A DNA stretch of 50,340 nt from Planctomycetaceae bacterium (GTDB lineage Bacteria > Planctomycetota > Planctomycetia > Gemmatales > Gemmataceae), in NCBI GenBank assembly GCA_013823135.1, contig PNLP01000052.1:1-50340 (forward strand), in the 5' to 3' direction. The position numbers were made by a program, and so were the translations under genes. The notes beneath the pieces were generated by a model that did not search any database, had not been told where the DNA came from, and worked only from the letters and a program-made list of their open reading frames with translations. Below are positions 35,016 to 43,571 of this stretch, piece by piece. Each line of letters starts with the position of its first letter. Within the stretch, counting starts at the first letter, position 1.

Positions 35016-35630
35016 ATGGCAAGTCGGTGGCAGATCGTGCTTGGGCTCACTGCAACAGCGGTGATCGTGGCTCCCCCAATTGTTTTCACATCCCAGCACG
35101 GGATCCAGTTCCGGAACTTGCGGCTCGTCGAGGAAGGCGTGCTCTATCGGAGCGGCCAACTGACGCAGGACGGGTTGGAGCGGGTTCTCCACGAGAAGGG
35201 CATCAAGACAGTTGTGACCCTGCGTGCGACCCGAATCGCCGGAAAGATCCCGCCCGATGACTGGGAAGTAGACCTTTGCGCGGCGCGTGGCGTGAAGCAC
35301 GTCCGGATTGTGCCCCGCAATTGGTGTACCAATGCATCAGGAGAAGTACCCGCCGAGGAAGCCGTGAAAGAGTTCCTGACCGTCATGGACGACAGGAGCA
35401 ACTACCCCGTGCTTGTTCACTGCTTCGCAGGGATTCACCGAACGGGCGCGATGTGCTCAATCTTCCGGATGGAATTCCAGGGTTGGCCGAATGAACGTGC
35501 CATCGAGGAGATGCGGATGTGCGGGTTCGATCCGCTCGACATGCAGGGATGCATTACGGAGTACCTGCGGACGTATCAACCTCGATCGAAACGCCCGGGT
35601 AGCAAGGCGGGGGTTGGCGGCATAGAGTAA
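35016..35630 (+). CDS. Membrane-anchored Cys-based protein phosphatase
   Basis: 204 aa from the ATG at 35016, supported by GGAGGG upstream; a GTG at 34998 overlaps that site. One N-terminal transmembrane helix (about 6-24) precedes a dual-specificity/tyrosine phosphatase domain with the P-loop HCFAGIHRTG (C136, R142) and the general-acid loop near D82/D86 (DDWEVD). It hydrolyses phosphotyrosine or related phosphates by a Cys-thiophosphate intermediate. Two Ser/Thr kinases share the window but are not adjacent. Substrates are unknown. Confidence 0.9.
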   Translation: MASRWQIVLGLTATAVIVAPPIVFTSQHGIQFRNLRLVEEGVLYRSGQLTQDGLERVLHEKGIKTVVTLRATRIAGKIPPDDWEVDLCAARGVKHVRIVPRNWCTNASGEVPAEEAVKEFLTVMDDRSNYPVLVHCFAGIHRTGAMCSIFRMEFQGWPNERAIEEMRMCGFDPLDMQGCITEYLRTYQPRSKRPGSKAGVGGIE

Positions 35631-35651
35631 TGGCTGGCCGGTGCCGGTCTT

Positions 35652-35735
35652 GCGAGGGTGGCGGAATTGGCAGACGCACTGGATTTAGGTTCCAGCGGGA
35701 GCAATCCCATGGGGGTTCAAGTCCCCCCCTTCGCA
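35652..35735 (+). tRNA. tRNA-Leu (UAG)
   Basis: An 84-nt class II tRNA. The acceptor GCGAGGG pairs with CCTTCGC. The D arm holds GGCAGACGC, the anticodon stem CTGGA/TCCAG encloses TTTAGGT (anticodon UAG), a long variable arm follows (CGGGAGCAATCCC), and the T arm is GGGGG-TTCAAGT-CCCCC. The discriminator base is A and CCA is not encoded. It lies 21 bases after the phosphatase stop. Confidence 0.95.
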
Positions 35736-35953
35736 CTTTCGAACATTTCTTCGGCGTTGCACGCCTAGGAATCGTCTCGCCCACTCCTTTCACGTCAACA
35801 CAAAACTGCGATCATTGCCTCAAGTCACATCGCGTTCTTGTCCGGTTCTTTCTTGTGAACGCTGATCCGGCGCGTTAATCACAAGATGTTCCCGCCCTTT
35901 CACAACATCCTTCCCCACGAACTCTCGATCGCACTCGAGATCCGAGTTTGCCC

Positions 35954-36394
35954 GTGGTCAACCTGCGTAAGGGATACCCGAAGTGGATTCGCGCAGCCGC
36001 ATTGGCTTTGCTCGCGGTCGCCTCCGGTTGCGCGGCGAACGTGGCGGTGGAGGGCAACGTCACGTTCAAGGGTGAGCCCGTCTCGGAGGGTGCCATCTCG
36101 TTCGAGGCTCCCGACGGATCCACCCCGACCTTCGGCGGGCGGATCGAGAACGGGACGTATCGGATTCCCGACCTCCCACCCGAAGCCGCTGGCACGCGGT
36201 TGGTGCGGATTACCGCGAGCCGAAAGACGGGGCGAAAGCTGCCGGCTGGCCCGCCGTTTCCCCCGAGCATGATGATCGACGAGATCGAAGCCGTGCCCAC
36301 TCGTTACAACCACAAAAGCACCACGACGGTCGAACTCCGCAAGGGCGTTCCCAATCGATTTGATTTCTCGCTCGAAGGCGATGCACCACGTTGA
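35954..36394 (+). CDS. Secreted lipoprotein with carboxypeptidase-regulatory-like fold
   Basis: 146 aa from the GTG at 35954 (a TTG at 35948 is also possible). A lipobox LLAVASGC gives a predicted lipidated C26. The mature part (VAVEGNVTFKGEPVSEGAISFEAPDG) has the beta-sandwich pattern of carboxypeptidase regulatory-like lipoproteins common in planctomycetes. It ends 20 bases before the DUF1559 gene, and this lipoprotein/DUF1559 pairing recurs in the phylum. The specific role is unknown. Confidence 0.78.
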   Translation: MVNLRKGYPKWIRAAALALLAVASGCAANVAVEGNVTFKGEPVSEGAISFEAPDGSTPTFGGRIENGTYRIPDLPPEAAGTRLVRITASRKTGRKLPAGPPFPPSMMIDEIEAVPTRYNHKSTTTVELRKGVPNRFDFSLEGDAPR

Positions 36395-36414
36395 TCCTCC
36401 AACCTGGAGATCCC

Positions 36415-37335
36415 ATGTCGCGTTTCCATTCGATCCGCCGCGGGTTCACTCTGATCGAGTTACTGGTGGTCATTGCCATCATCGCGATCCTGATTGGCCT
36501 GCTGCTTCCCGCGGTTCAAAAGGTGCGTGAGGCTGCCGCGCGGATGAAGTGCGGCAACAACTTGAAGCAACTCGCAATCGGATTGCACGGGTTCCACAAC
36601 GTCTACGAACGGTTCCCACCCGGGTACAACTACAACCCCACGGCGACACCTTCAGACATCTCCGAGGCCACCTGGCTCTTCTTCCTGTTGCCCTACGTCG
36701 AACAAGAATCGCTGTACAAGATGGCGAACCTGAGTCTCTGCTTCGGGCAACAACCCAACGCGAACGGCGTGATTTCTGCAGCGATGTTGCCGGTGTTCTC
36801 GTGCCCGGCCGATGTGCCGGGGAACCTGGCGCTGACCTACTACGGCAAGGGGAACTACGCGGCCAACGGCGGCATTGGGCCGATGACATCGAACTTCACC
36901 TCGCCGCTGGGGTCGATCACCACACCGGGCGTGTTCCTTGCGAATGGCCGGTTCGGCATCAAGGACATCACCGATGGGACGAGCAATACGACAGCAGCGT
37001 CGGAGGTGCTGAAGGCACCGGGCGACGATTTCCGTGGTGTGATGCACTACCCCGAGGGGCCGATCTACCAGCACAACCGAACGCCCAACACATCCACCCC
37101 CGACGACTTCCGCACCTCGTCGTGTGTCTCAACGAAAACCGCGCCGTGCGTGGGCACCTACACCGCGTACAACAACCGCGCCGTGATCATGTCGGCCCGG
37201 AGTAACCACACCGGCGGAGTGAATGTCGCATTGTGCGATGGAAGCCTCCGCTTTGTTACCAACTCGATCAGCCAATCCACCTGGCAGGCCGCCGGCACAA
37301 TCGGCATTGGCGAGGTTTTGGGTTCGGACTGGTAA
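36415..37335 (+). CDS. DUF1559 pilin-like protein
   Basis: 306 aa. The N-terminus MSRFHSIRRGFTLIELLVVIAI carries a type IV prepilin/pseudopilin cleavage signal (between G10 and F11), with a hydrophobic helix to about 32. The family C-terminal block is present: DITDGTSNTTAASEV and a terminal HTGGVNVALCDGSLRFV (the H-X9-DG type). DUF1559 proteins are massively duplicated in planctomycetes and probably export through a type II-like secretion or pilus system. A GGAGATCCC precedes the ATG. The preceding lipoprotein gene is likely co-expressed. Confidence 0.95.
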   Translation: MSRFHSIRRGFTLIELLVVIAIIAILIGLLLPAVQKVREAAARMKCGNNLKQLAIGLHGFHNVYERFPPGYNYNPTATPSDISEATWLFFLLPYVEQESLYKMANLSLCFGQQPNANGVISAAMLPVFSCPADVPGNLALTYYGKGNYAANGGIGPMTSNFTSPLGSITTPGVFLANGRFGIKDITDGTSNTTAASEVLKAPGDDFRGVMHYPEGPIYQHNRTPNTSTPDDFRTSSCVSTKTAPCVGTYTAYNNRAVIMSARSNHTGGVNVALCDGSLRFVTNSISQSTWQAAGTIGIGEVLGSDW

Positions 37336-37583
37336 CAGCTCTCAATCGCGCCCGAGTGCCGACGAACTTGGCGGGCTAGGGCTTCAACCTCGATTTGGGT
37401 GGAGCGGTATCGGTGAAACGCCATGGCGCCACCCCTAACCCCGGCACAGCCGTACCTAACTACCCATCCTGATTCTGTTTCCTGACTTGTGTACCGTCGC
37501 ACACAGTTTACAATTATCGGTAACATCGCGAGTGTGTTCTCTCGCACCCCTCAACCTCCTTTACTTCGCGGGGTTGCCGAATC

Positions 37584-39164
37584 ATGGCCGCCACACACCT
37601 GACTCTCGAAGAAGCAGCAACGGTGCTCGGCATCTCCCCGGATGATTTCAAGAAGCGCCTGAAAACCGATCCCCTGTTCAAGACCCTCGACCGCGGCAAA
37701 ATTCGCGACGGAACCTCGTTCCGATTCAAGGAACCAGCCGTTGCGGAGTTGGCTCGCGAACTCGGCGCGGGAAGTGACCCCGGGAAAAACCTCCCGACAC
37801 TCCCTTCGCCGTCCACCCCGACTCGCGGCACTCCCAAGATGAAGGTCGAGGAACCGCTGAAACTCGGTGGTGACGATGACGACGACGTTTTCTCGCTCTC
37901 CAACGACGACTCCAAGTCAGGCTCGTCTGGTCCCAAGACCAGCAAATTCCGGCGCGGCGATCTTCCGCCCGCCGAGGAAATCGCCATCGACTTCAGTGGC
38001 CCGGCCAGCGGCGTTTACAAAGAAGGTGGTAGTTCGAGTAAGCTCTCGGCTCCGCGGTCTTCGACGAAGCTAACTTCCGATGTGTCGGCCAAGAACCTCG
38101 GCAAGCCGAAAACCCCGAAGCCGCCGACCGATGACAGCGAATTCGAACTAAGCCTGGATGGCGGCGACGACTTTGAACTGAAACTGAACACCGACACGGC
38201 CGACGACGAGGACGACGCGCTCGACCTCGGCGAAATGCCCAAAGACGTGCCAGGCGGTAGCCGCGTCGGGCGAGGCGGTGAAAGCGGCATCCTCTCCCGC
38301 AAGCCGAACGACACGGGGCGATCACTCGAACGCAGTAAGCCCAGGGATCCCAAGAGCGGCGGCTCCGGCTCCAAGAGCGGCGGTAAGGGTAAGTCCGGCT
38401 CTCTGCCACCACTGCCGACCGGAGGCGATGGGAGCGAAGCCGACGTGGACTTCGAACTCACGCTCGACGCGGGTGTCGGCGTGTCCTCGACCCGGTTGGG
38501 CGCGGGTTCCCCCAGCAAGAAGAAACTTGTCACCGATTCGGACAGCGAATTCGAACTGACACTCGATGATCCGGGTTCGGGCAGTCTCGACCACGCCGCG
38601 CTCGACGACAGCGCGGCAGATGCCGCCAAGGGCGACATCTTCGAGACCGACTTCGAGATTCCGCCGATGGATCCCTCCGGGTCCGAAGCTGTTGCCATCG
38701 AGTCGGATACCGACATTGAAGAAGTCTCCGAAGACAGCGAAACCGAATCAGAAGACGCCAGCACGAGTGAAGTGGTTCTGCTGGAAGACGACGACGATGG
38801 AACGCCCCGGAAGAGTCGCTCGTCCGCGACGCTTGACGACGACACCGAAGGCGACGTCGATCTCGCCGATGTGGAAGTGGACGAAGACTCGGTCTCTGGC
38901 GCGATGCGGAAGCGGAAGCCCGAAGCCGATGAGGATGAAGAAGAAGAGCTTGTACCGGCGGGGGCTGGCGTTTACCGACCGGTTCCGTGGGGCATTGTCC
39001 CCTCGCTGTTCCTGCTTCCCGCGTTCGTTCTCACCCTGGTTGGCGGCTTGATGGGCTTCGAGTTGCTCCAGACGATGTGGGGCTACCAGCAGCCACGAAA
39101 GCCCGCGGCCCCGCTGGTTCGCTCGGTCGCGAGCCAGTTCGATATGGAACTGCGTGATCAGTGA
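37584..39164 (+). CDS. Acidic HTH-like membrane protein
   Basis: 526 aa. Residues 1-65 form an excisionase/MerR-like helix-turn-helix segment (MAATHLTLEEAATVLGIS-PDDFKKRL). The middle 400 residues are very acidic and low in complexity, with repeats of the SEFELTLDD / DFELTLDAG type (about 4 copies: near 190, 285, 315). One helix near the C-terminus (GIVPSLFLLPAFVLTLVGGLMGF) anchors it in the membrane. Function is unknown; the acidic repeats could bind cations or basic proteins. It stands alone, with a palindrome after the stop. Confidence 0.7.
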   Translation: MAATHLTLEEAATVLGISPDDFKKRLKTDPLFKTLDRGKIRDGTSFRFKEPAVAELARELGAGSDPGKNLPTLPSPSTPTRGTPKMKVEEPLKLGGDDDDDVFSLSNDDSKSGSSGPKTSKFRRGDLPPAEEIAIDFSGPASGVYKEGGSSSKLSAPRSSTKLTSDVSAKNLGKPKTPKPPTDDSEFELSLDGGDDFELKLNTDTADDEDDALDLGEMPKDVPGGSRVGRGGESGILSRKPNDTGRSLERSKPRDPKSGGSGSKSGGKGKSGSLPPLPTGGDGSEADVDFELTLDAGVGVSSTRLGAGSPSKKKLVTDSDSEFELTLDDPGSGSLDHAALDDSAADAAKGDIFETDFEIPPMDPSGSEAVAIESDTDIEEVSEDSETESEDASTSEVVLLEDDDDGTPRKSRSSATLDDDTEGDVDLADVEVDEDSVSGAMRKRKPEADEDEEEELVPAGAGVYRPVPWGIVPSLFLLPAFVLTLVGGLMGFELLQTMWGYQQPRKPAAPLVRSVASQFDMELRDQ

Positions 39165-39174
39165 TGCTGCGTCG

Positions 39175-39211
39175 TGCGAAGCCGCAAGCGACCTGCCCTT
39201 GCGGCTTCGCA
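39175..39211. repeat. 14-bp stem of the CGAAGCCGCAAG family
   Basis: TGCGAAGCCGCAAG (39175-39188) pairs perfectly with CTTGCGGCTTCGCA (39198-39211), 11 bases after the stop of the acidic membrane protein gene. The same sequence appears at 25448 and 34872. Confidence 0.75.
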
Positions 39212-39335
39212 TGAGCCACGCTCATCATCAACCCTTCACATTCATCGGGCTGGACGGTTTCTCCCTCTCCGATACGATATAGTATTGGTCCGCCACCCAC
39301 TGAACCCATTCATGGGCTGGTGCGTCTAAACTCAT

Positions 39336-39363
39336 ACCGCCGCCCCACAGTGGGAGCGGCGGT
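39336..39363 (+). promoter_or_regulatory. Leader hairpin upstream of EF-G
   Basis: ACCGCCGC/GCGGCGGT with an inner CCCA/TGGG and a single bulge makes a stable hairpin 53 bases before the EF-G start. It could be a leader structure or simply a stray palindrome. No T-tract, so a terminator is unlikely. Confidence 0.3.
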
Positions 39364-39416
39364 GTGGTTCGTGTCACTCCCCTGGAAGGAGCCGGTGCTA
39401 CCCCGGTCCGAAGACG

Positions 39417-41579
39417 ATGACGCTCGACAAAGTACGCAACATCGGGATCATGGCGCACGTTGATGCTGGTAAAACCACCACAACGGAGCGGATTCTGTAC
39501 TACAGCGGAACCAAGCACAAAGTCGGCGACGTCGACGACGGGGACACCACCACCGACTTCGACCCACTGGAACGCCAAAAGGGCATCACGATCAACTCGG
39601 CGGCCGTGTCCATCGACTGGAAGGACCGCGCCGGCGAAGACATCGCCATCAACATCATCGACACGCCCGGCCACGTGGACTTCACGGCGGAAGTCGAGCG
39701 GTCGCTGCGCGTTCTCGACGGCACCGTGGGTGTGTTCTGCGCCAAGGGCGGCGTGGAAGTGCAGTCCGGCACCGTGTGGCGGCAAGCGGCCAAGTACGGG
39801 GTGCCGCGCATCGCCTACGTGAACAAGCTCGACCGCATGGGCGCAGACTTCTGGGCGTGCGTGGAACAGATGAAGACCAAGCTGGGGGCGACCCCGGTCG
39901 TCGTCACCATTCCCGCCGGTCAGGACTCAGCGCTGGAGGGCGTCATCGACCTGATCGAGATGAAGCTCGTCACCCGCGACACGACCGACAAGACGAACCG
40001 GAAGTTCTTCGAGACCGACGTACCCGAGAAGTATCTCGAAGAAGCGCAGAAGCGACGCGAGCAAATGCTCGACGGCGTCTCGGCCGCCTCCGACGAGATC
40101 ACGGAGCTCATCCTTGACGGCAAGGACGTGTCGCCGACTCTGATCCGCCAGGCGCTCCGCAAGGGGACGCTGGGGAACATCTTCACCCCGGTACACTGCG
40201 GCAGCAGCAAGCACTTCCACGGCGTCCAGCAATTGCTCGACCTCGTGGTGGACTGCATGCCGAGTCCTTTGGATCGGCCGCCGGTTGACGGCATCAACCC
40301 GAAGACCAAGGACGCGGTCAAGCGGAAGCCGGAGACGACCGAACCGATGAGCGCCCTGGCGTTCAAGACGGTCGCCGAGGTCAACGGCGACCTCGTGTAC
40401 ATCCGCGTCTACTCGGGCGAAATGAAGCCGGGCGAGACGTACCTGAATACGACCAACGGCAAGAAGGAACGCATCGCGCGGTTCTACCGCATGATGGGCG
40501 ACAAGCGGATCTCGCTGGAGAAGGCCGGCCCCGGCGACATCGTCGCGGCGATGGGTCTTTCGGAGACGTACACGGGTAACACTCTGTCCGACCCCGACCA
40601 GCCGGTTGCGCTCGAAGCGATTCAGTTCCCGAAGCCGGTCGTGGCCCAGGCGTTGTCGTTCAGCAAGCTGCTCGACAGCGGCAAGGTCGGCGAGGCACTG
40701 AACCGCCTCGTGCGAGACGACCCCACGCTGAAGACGCACACGGACGACGAGACGAAGGACACCATCCTCTCGGGGATGGGCGAGTTGCACCTGGAAATCA
40801 GCGTCGAGAAGCTGAAGCGTGCCGTCGGCGTGTCGCAGGACGACGTGAAGTCGATCGTGCTAGGCAAACCGCGGGTCGCGTACCGCCAGTGCCTCGCTCG
40901 GGAGGTCGATTTCGAGTACAAGTTCTCGAAGCAGACCGGTGGCCGCGGTAAATTCGCCGTGATCTCGGTGAAGTACAAGCCGCTGACTCCTGAGGAAATC
41001 CAGGAGAAGGTGAAGGAGATCGAGGAACTGGGCGACCCGAAGGTGAAACCGGACCCGAACAACGTCTACTTCGTCAACGCCATCACCCAGGGGTCGATCT
41101 CGAAGGAGTACATCCCGAGCGTGGAAGAGGGTCTCCGGGAGGAAGCGAAGAAGGGGTACAAGTACCCGTTCCCGTTCGTGGACCTGGAGTTCATGTTGCA
41201 CTTCGGGAAGATGCACGACGTGGACTCGTCGCAGGACGCGTTCTTCTTGTGCGCCCGTGAAGCGTTCCGCGAAGCCCAGGAGCGTGGCGGGATCGAACTC
41301 CGCGAGCCGGTCATGAAGATCGTGGTGATCTCGCCGAAGGAGTACCAGGGCCAGATCTCCGGCAACATCAGCAGCAAGCGCGGGCTGATCGAGGAGACGA
41401 GCGAGGAGAAGGGCGTGGCTCAAGTGGTCGCGAAGGTGCCGCTGGCGAACCTGTTCGGGTACACCAACGACCTCCGCAGCGCAACCAAGGGCCAGGCGAG
41501 CTTCAGTATGGACTTCAGCCACTACGAGAAGGTGCCGGTCGAACTCGCCGACCTGCCGAAGCCCGACGCGAAGAAGTGA
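39417..41579 (+). CDS. fusA: Elongation factor G
   Basis: 720 aa, a ribosomal translocase GTPase. The G1 loop is AHVDAGKT (13-20), with DTPGHVDFT (G3) and NKLD (G4) present; domains II-V follow to KATKGQASF-type end motifs. It is slightly longer than E. coli EF-G (704 aa) because of a charged insertion in domain IV (about 523-545, LTPEEIQEKVKEIEELGDPK) right after GGRGKFAVI. The gene is alone, not in a str operon, so it may be one of two or more EF-G paralogues. A strong terminator follows it. Confidence 0.95.
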   Translation: MTLDKVRNIGIMAHVDAGKTTTTERILYYSGTKHKVGDVDDGDTTTDFDPLERQKGITINSAAVSIDWKDRAGEDIAINIIDTPGHVDFTAEVERSLRVLDGTVGVFCAKGGVEVQSGTVWRQAAKYGVPRIAYVNKLDRMGADFWACVEQMKTKLGATPVVVTIPAGQDSALEGVIDLIEMKLVTRDTTDKTNRKFFETDVPEKYLEEAQKRREQMLDGVSAASDEITELILDGKDVSPTLIRQALRKGTLGNIFTPVHCGSSKHFHGVQQLLDLVVDCMPSPLDRPPVDGINPKTKDAVKRKPETTEPMSALAFKTVAEVNGDLVYIRVYSGEMKPGETYLNTTNGKKERIARFYRMMGDKRISLEKAGPGDIVAAMGLSETYTGNTLSDPDQPVALEAIQFPKPVVAQALSFSKLLDSGKVGEALNRLVRDDPTLKTHTDDETKDTILSGMGELHLEISVEKLKRAVGVSQDDVKSIVLGKPRVAYRQCLAREVDFEYKFSKQTGGRGKFAVISVKYKPLTPEEIQEKVKEIEELGDPKVKPDPNNVYFVNAITQGSISKEYIPSVEEGLREEAKKGYKYPFPFVDLEFMLHFGKMHDVDSSQDAFFLCAREAFREAQERGGIELREPVMKIVVISPKEYQGQISGNISSKRGLIEETSEEKGVAQVVAKVPLANLFGYTNDLRSATKGQASFSMDFSHYEKVPVELADLPKPDAKK

Positions 41580-41635
41580 CCTCGCAAGCCCCCTTTGCAA
41601 AGGGTGGGCTTGGATGGCAAGCGTGACAACCAACG

Positions 41636-41665
41636 AACCGGGAGCTTTCGAGCTCCCGGTTTTTT
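41636..41665 (+). terminator. Intrinsic terminator of EF-G gene
   Basis: AACCGGGAGCT and AGCTCCCGGTT form an 11-bp perfect stem with a TTCG loop, followed by a T-tract. It lies 56 bases after the EF-G stop, a classical rho-independent terminator. Confidence 0.93.
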
Positions 41666-41743
41666 CATGCCTCCGACAAGGTTGCGACGCGAACCTCTGA
41701 CGGGTAATGTTCAAGTGGTGGTCGCTCGCCAGAGGAAGTTGCC

Positions 41744-42061
41744 ATGACACCAGCCGAACCCACAACGCCCATCCTTGATCCGAACGCCACAGTGCCGTCA
41801 CCGACTGTGCCGTTGGTGGATGATGTGCCATTCGAGGATGTGATCCGCGCACACAATCATTTTCACGACGAACTCAGGGCTGGCCGTGTCGATCCCGACC
41901 TGAAACTCTGGAATCAACACATTGCATATTACGAGGGTCGGATAATCGACCACGACGTCGATTCCACAGCCCTCTTTCACCGCGTCTCCGCGCTTCCTGG
42001 GCTCGAACCCGCCCTGATTGTTTGGTATTTCCCGGAACTGTTCGACGCCATCCCGAGTTAG
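41744..42061 (+). CDS. DUF5678-like hypothetical protein
   Basis: 105 aa, ATG start with AGAGGAAG upstream. A Pro/Thr-rich N-terminus leads to a segment (DLKLWNQHIAYYEGRIIDHDVDSTALFHRVSALPGLEPALIVWYFPE) with the pattern of DUF5678: a short beta strand reading IAYYEG, then D-STAL and a Y/F-PE end. Resemblance is by pattern only. It lies 4 bases before the retropepsin-like frame, so the two are co-transcribed; this pairing is known for DUF5678 in several bacteria (from memory). Confidence 0.65.
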   Translation: MTPAEPTTPILDPNATVPSPTVPLVDDVPFEDVIRAHNHFHDELRAGRVDPDLKLWNQHIAYYEGRIIDHDVDSTALFHRVSALPGLEPALIVWYFPELFDAIPS

Positions 42062-42064
42062 CCC

Positions 42065-42589
42065 ATGCCCGCGCTCGACTTGTACATCGAGAAACTTCAG
42101 GTCACAAATCTCACGACAGATGGCACACTCTCGCTTGACCCACCGCTACCGGGGTTGAGCCGTGTGTTACTGCGACGACTGTACTGCCTCCTTCGCGTCC
42201 CGCCGATCTCGGGTGCGAGAGTTGCATATCTCGACAGCGGCGCACCAGTCACAATTTTTCCGCACAAGATTTGGCACGATCATTTCTGCTGGCAAGCCGG
42301 ACGCGATTTCGACGAGCTCTCGATCGCAGGCGCCCCACCACTCACCGGCCAAGTTCTCGGGCGTCGCTACACTTGCCGGCTCGCTCGACTTAGAGTTGCT
42401 GTCGAACTTGCCGGACGCGATCCCAAGGGGGATCGTATCCGACTCGATTCGATGGTGTAGAAACTCGCGGACGCGGGCGGTCCACCGTATATCATCCTCG
42501 GGTTGTGGGGTGGCGTGTTCACGGGCCGGCGACCCGCCGTCGAGTCGCAACCGGACGATGACGACCTGATCGCGCGGCTGGATTTCTGA
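42065..42589 (+). pseudogene. Retropepsin-like aspartic protease frame interrupted by an amber codon
   Basis: A frame of 175 codons with a TAG at 42458-42460 (codon 132). The upstream part has the aspartic protease hallmark YLDSGAPVTIFP (active D57-S-G), and after the TAG the same frame continues KLADAGGPPYIILGLWGGVF and ends in TGA at 42587-42589. The hydrophobic IILG motif, needed for the second half of the fold, lies beyond the stop. Without readthrough the product (131 aa) lacks it. It is therefore a probable recent pseudogene or a readthrough/suppressed gene; a sequencing error is also possible. Confidence 0.6.
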
Positions 42590-42618
42590 GACATGGAACG
42601 GCTAATGGAGTTGTGTGC

Positions 42619-43521
42619 ATGACGTTTTCCGATCGCCTCGCCGAAGCTGTTCGCCGCAAGGGGCCGCTGTGCGTCGGCATTGACCCACGCTGGGAATCGC
42701 TCCCGAAGGCCTTTCGCGATGCCCCGCCGCCCACGCCGACCGACGACCGCTTGCTCACCATCGCGCAACTCACCGCGACGTTCTGCATCCGGGTGATGGA
42801 ACTGGTCGCGCCGTTCGCTGGCGTCGTGAAACCGCAGTCCGCGTTCTTCGAACTCCTCGGCAAGTGGGGGTTTTACAGTCAGCAAGCCGTTCTCCAGCGT
42901 GCCACCGCGATGGGGTTCGTAACCATCCTCGATGCCAAGCGTGGCGACATCGCCAGCACGGCCACGGCGTATGCCGATGCCGCGTTCGCGGGCTGCAAAA
43001 TCGGCGACGTCACTTTCCCCATCTGGGATGCCGACTCGCTCACGATTAACCCGTATCTCGGGCGCGATGCCGTGGAACCGTTCCTGGCAGCCGCGAAAGC
43101 CGCCAATCGCGGTGTGTTCGTGCTGGTGCGGACGAGCAACCCCGGCTCGGGGCTGTTTCAGGATTTGAAGTGCGACGGCAAGCCGCTGTACCGCCACGTC
43201 GCGGCTGCGGTCGCCGAGTGGAACGCATCGACAATCGGGGAATGCGGACTGGGCGATGTTGGAGCGGTGGTCGGTGCGACGCATCCGCGAGAACTGGTCG
43301 AGCTTCGGGCCGAGTTGCCGAACGTGTGGTTCCTCGTGCCGGGCTACGGCGCACAGGGCGGAACAGCCGCGGACGTGCGGGCCGCGTATCGACCGGACGG
43401 GCTTGGTGCGGTGGTCAACAGTTCGCGGGGAATCACATTCCCGTTCCACCCCGACGACCCCGACTGGGAAGCGAAGGTGGTTGCCGCGGCCCAGAAAGCA
43501 CAGGCCGAGTTGCGGGGTTGA
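42619..43521 (+). CDS. pyrF: Orotidine 5'-phosphate decarboxylase
   Basis: 300 aa of the longer PyrF subfamily 2. It converts OMP to UMP, the last step of de novo pyrimidine synthesis, in the cytoplasm. The catalytic DAKRGDI tetrad is at 105-111 (K107), preceded by CVGIDPRWESLP and followed by GYGAQGG in the phosphate-binding loop and the ITFPF end. The ATG at 42619 was chosen over an upstream GTG at 42613. A bidirectional terminator separates it from the convergent gene. No other pyrimidine gene is adjacent. Confidence 0.96.
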   Translation: MTFSDRLAEAVRRKGPLCVGIDPRWESLPKAFRDAPPPTPTDDRLLTIAQLTATFCIRVMELVAPFAGVVKPQSAFFELLGKWGFYSQQAVLQRATAMGFVTILDAKRGDIASTATAYADAAFAGCKIGDVTFPIWDADSLTINPYLGRDAVEPFLAAAKAANRGVFVLVRTSNPGSGLFQDLKCDGKPLYRHVAAAVAEWNASTIGECGLGDVGAVVGATHPRELVELRAELPNVWFLVPGYGAQGGTAADVRAAYRPDGLGAVVNSSRGITFPFHPDDPDWEAKVVAAAQKAQAELRG

Positions 43522-43532
43522 TCGAGGCAACG

Positions 43533-43565
43533 AAAAAGCCCACCCGGGAGAGTGGGTGGGCTTTT
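43533..43565. terminator. Bidirectional terminator
   Basis: AAAAAGCCCACCC pairs with GGGTGGGCTTTT with a 8-base loop, between the stops of pyrF (43521) and the convergent gene (43572). A-run on one side and T-run on the other allow termination on both strands. Confidence 0.93.
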
Positions 43566-43571
43566 GCGGCA

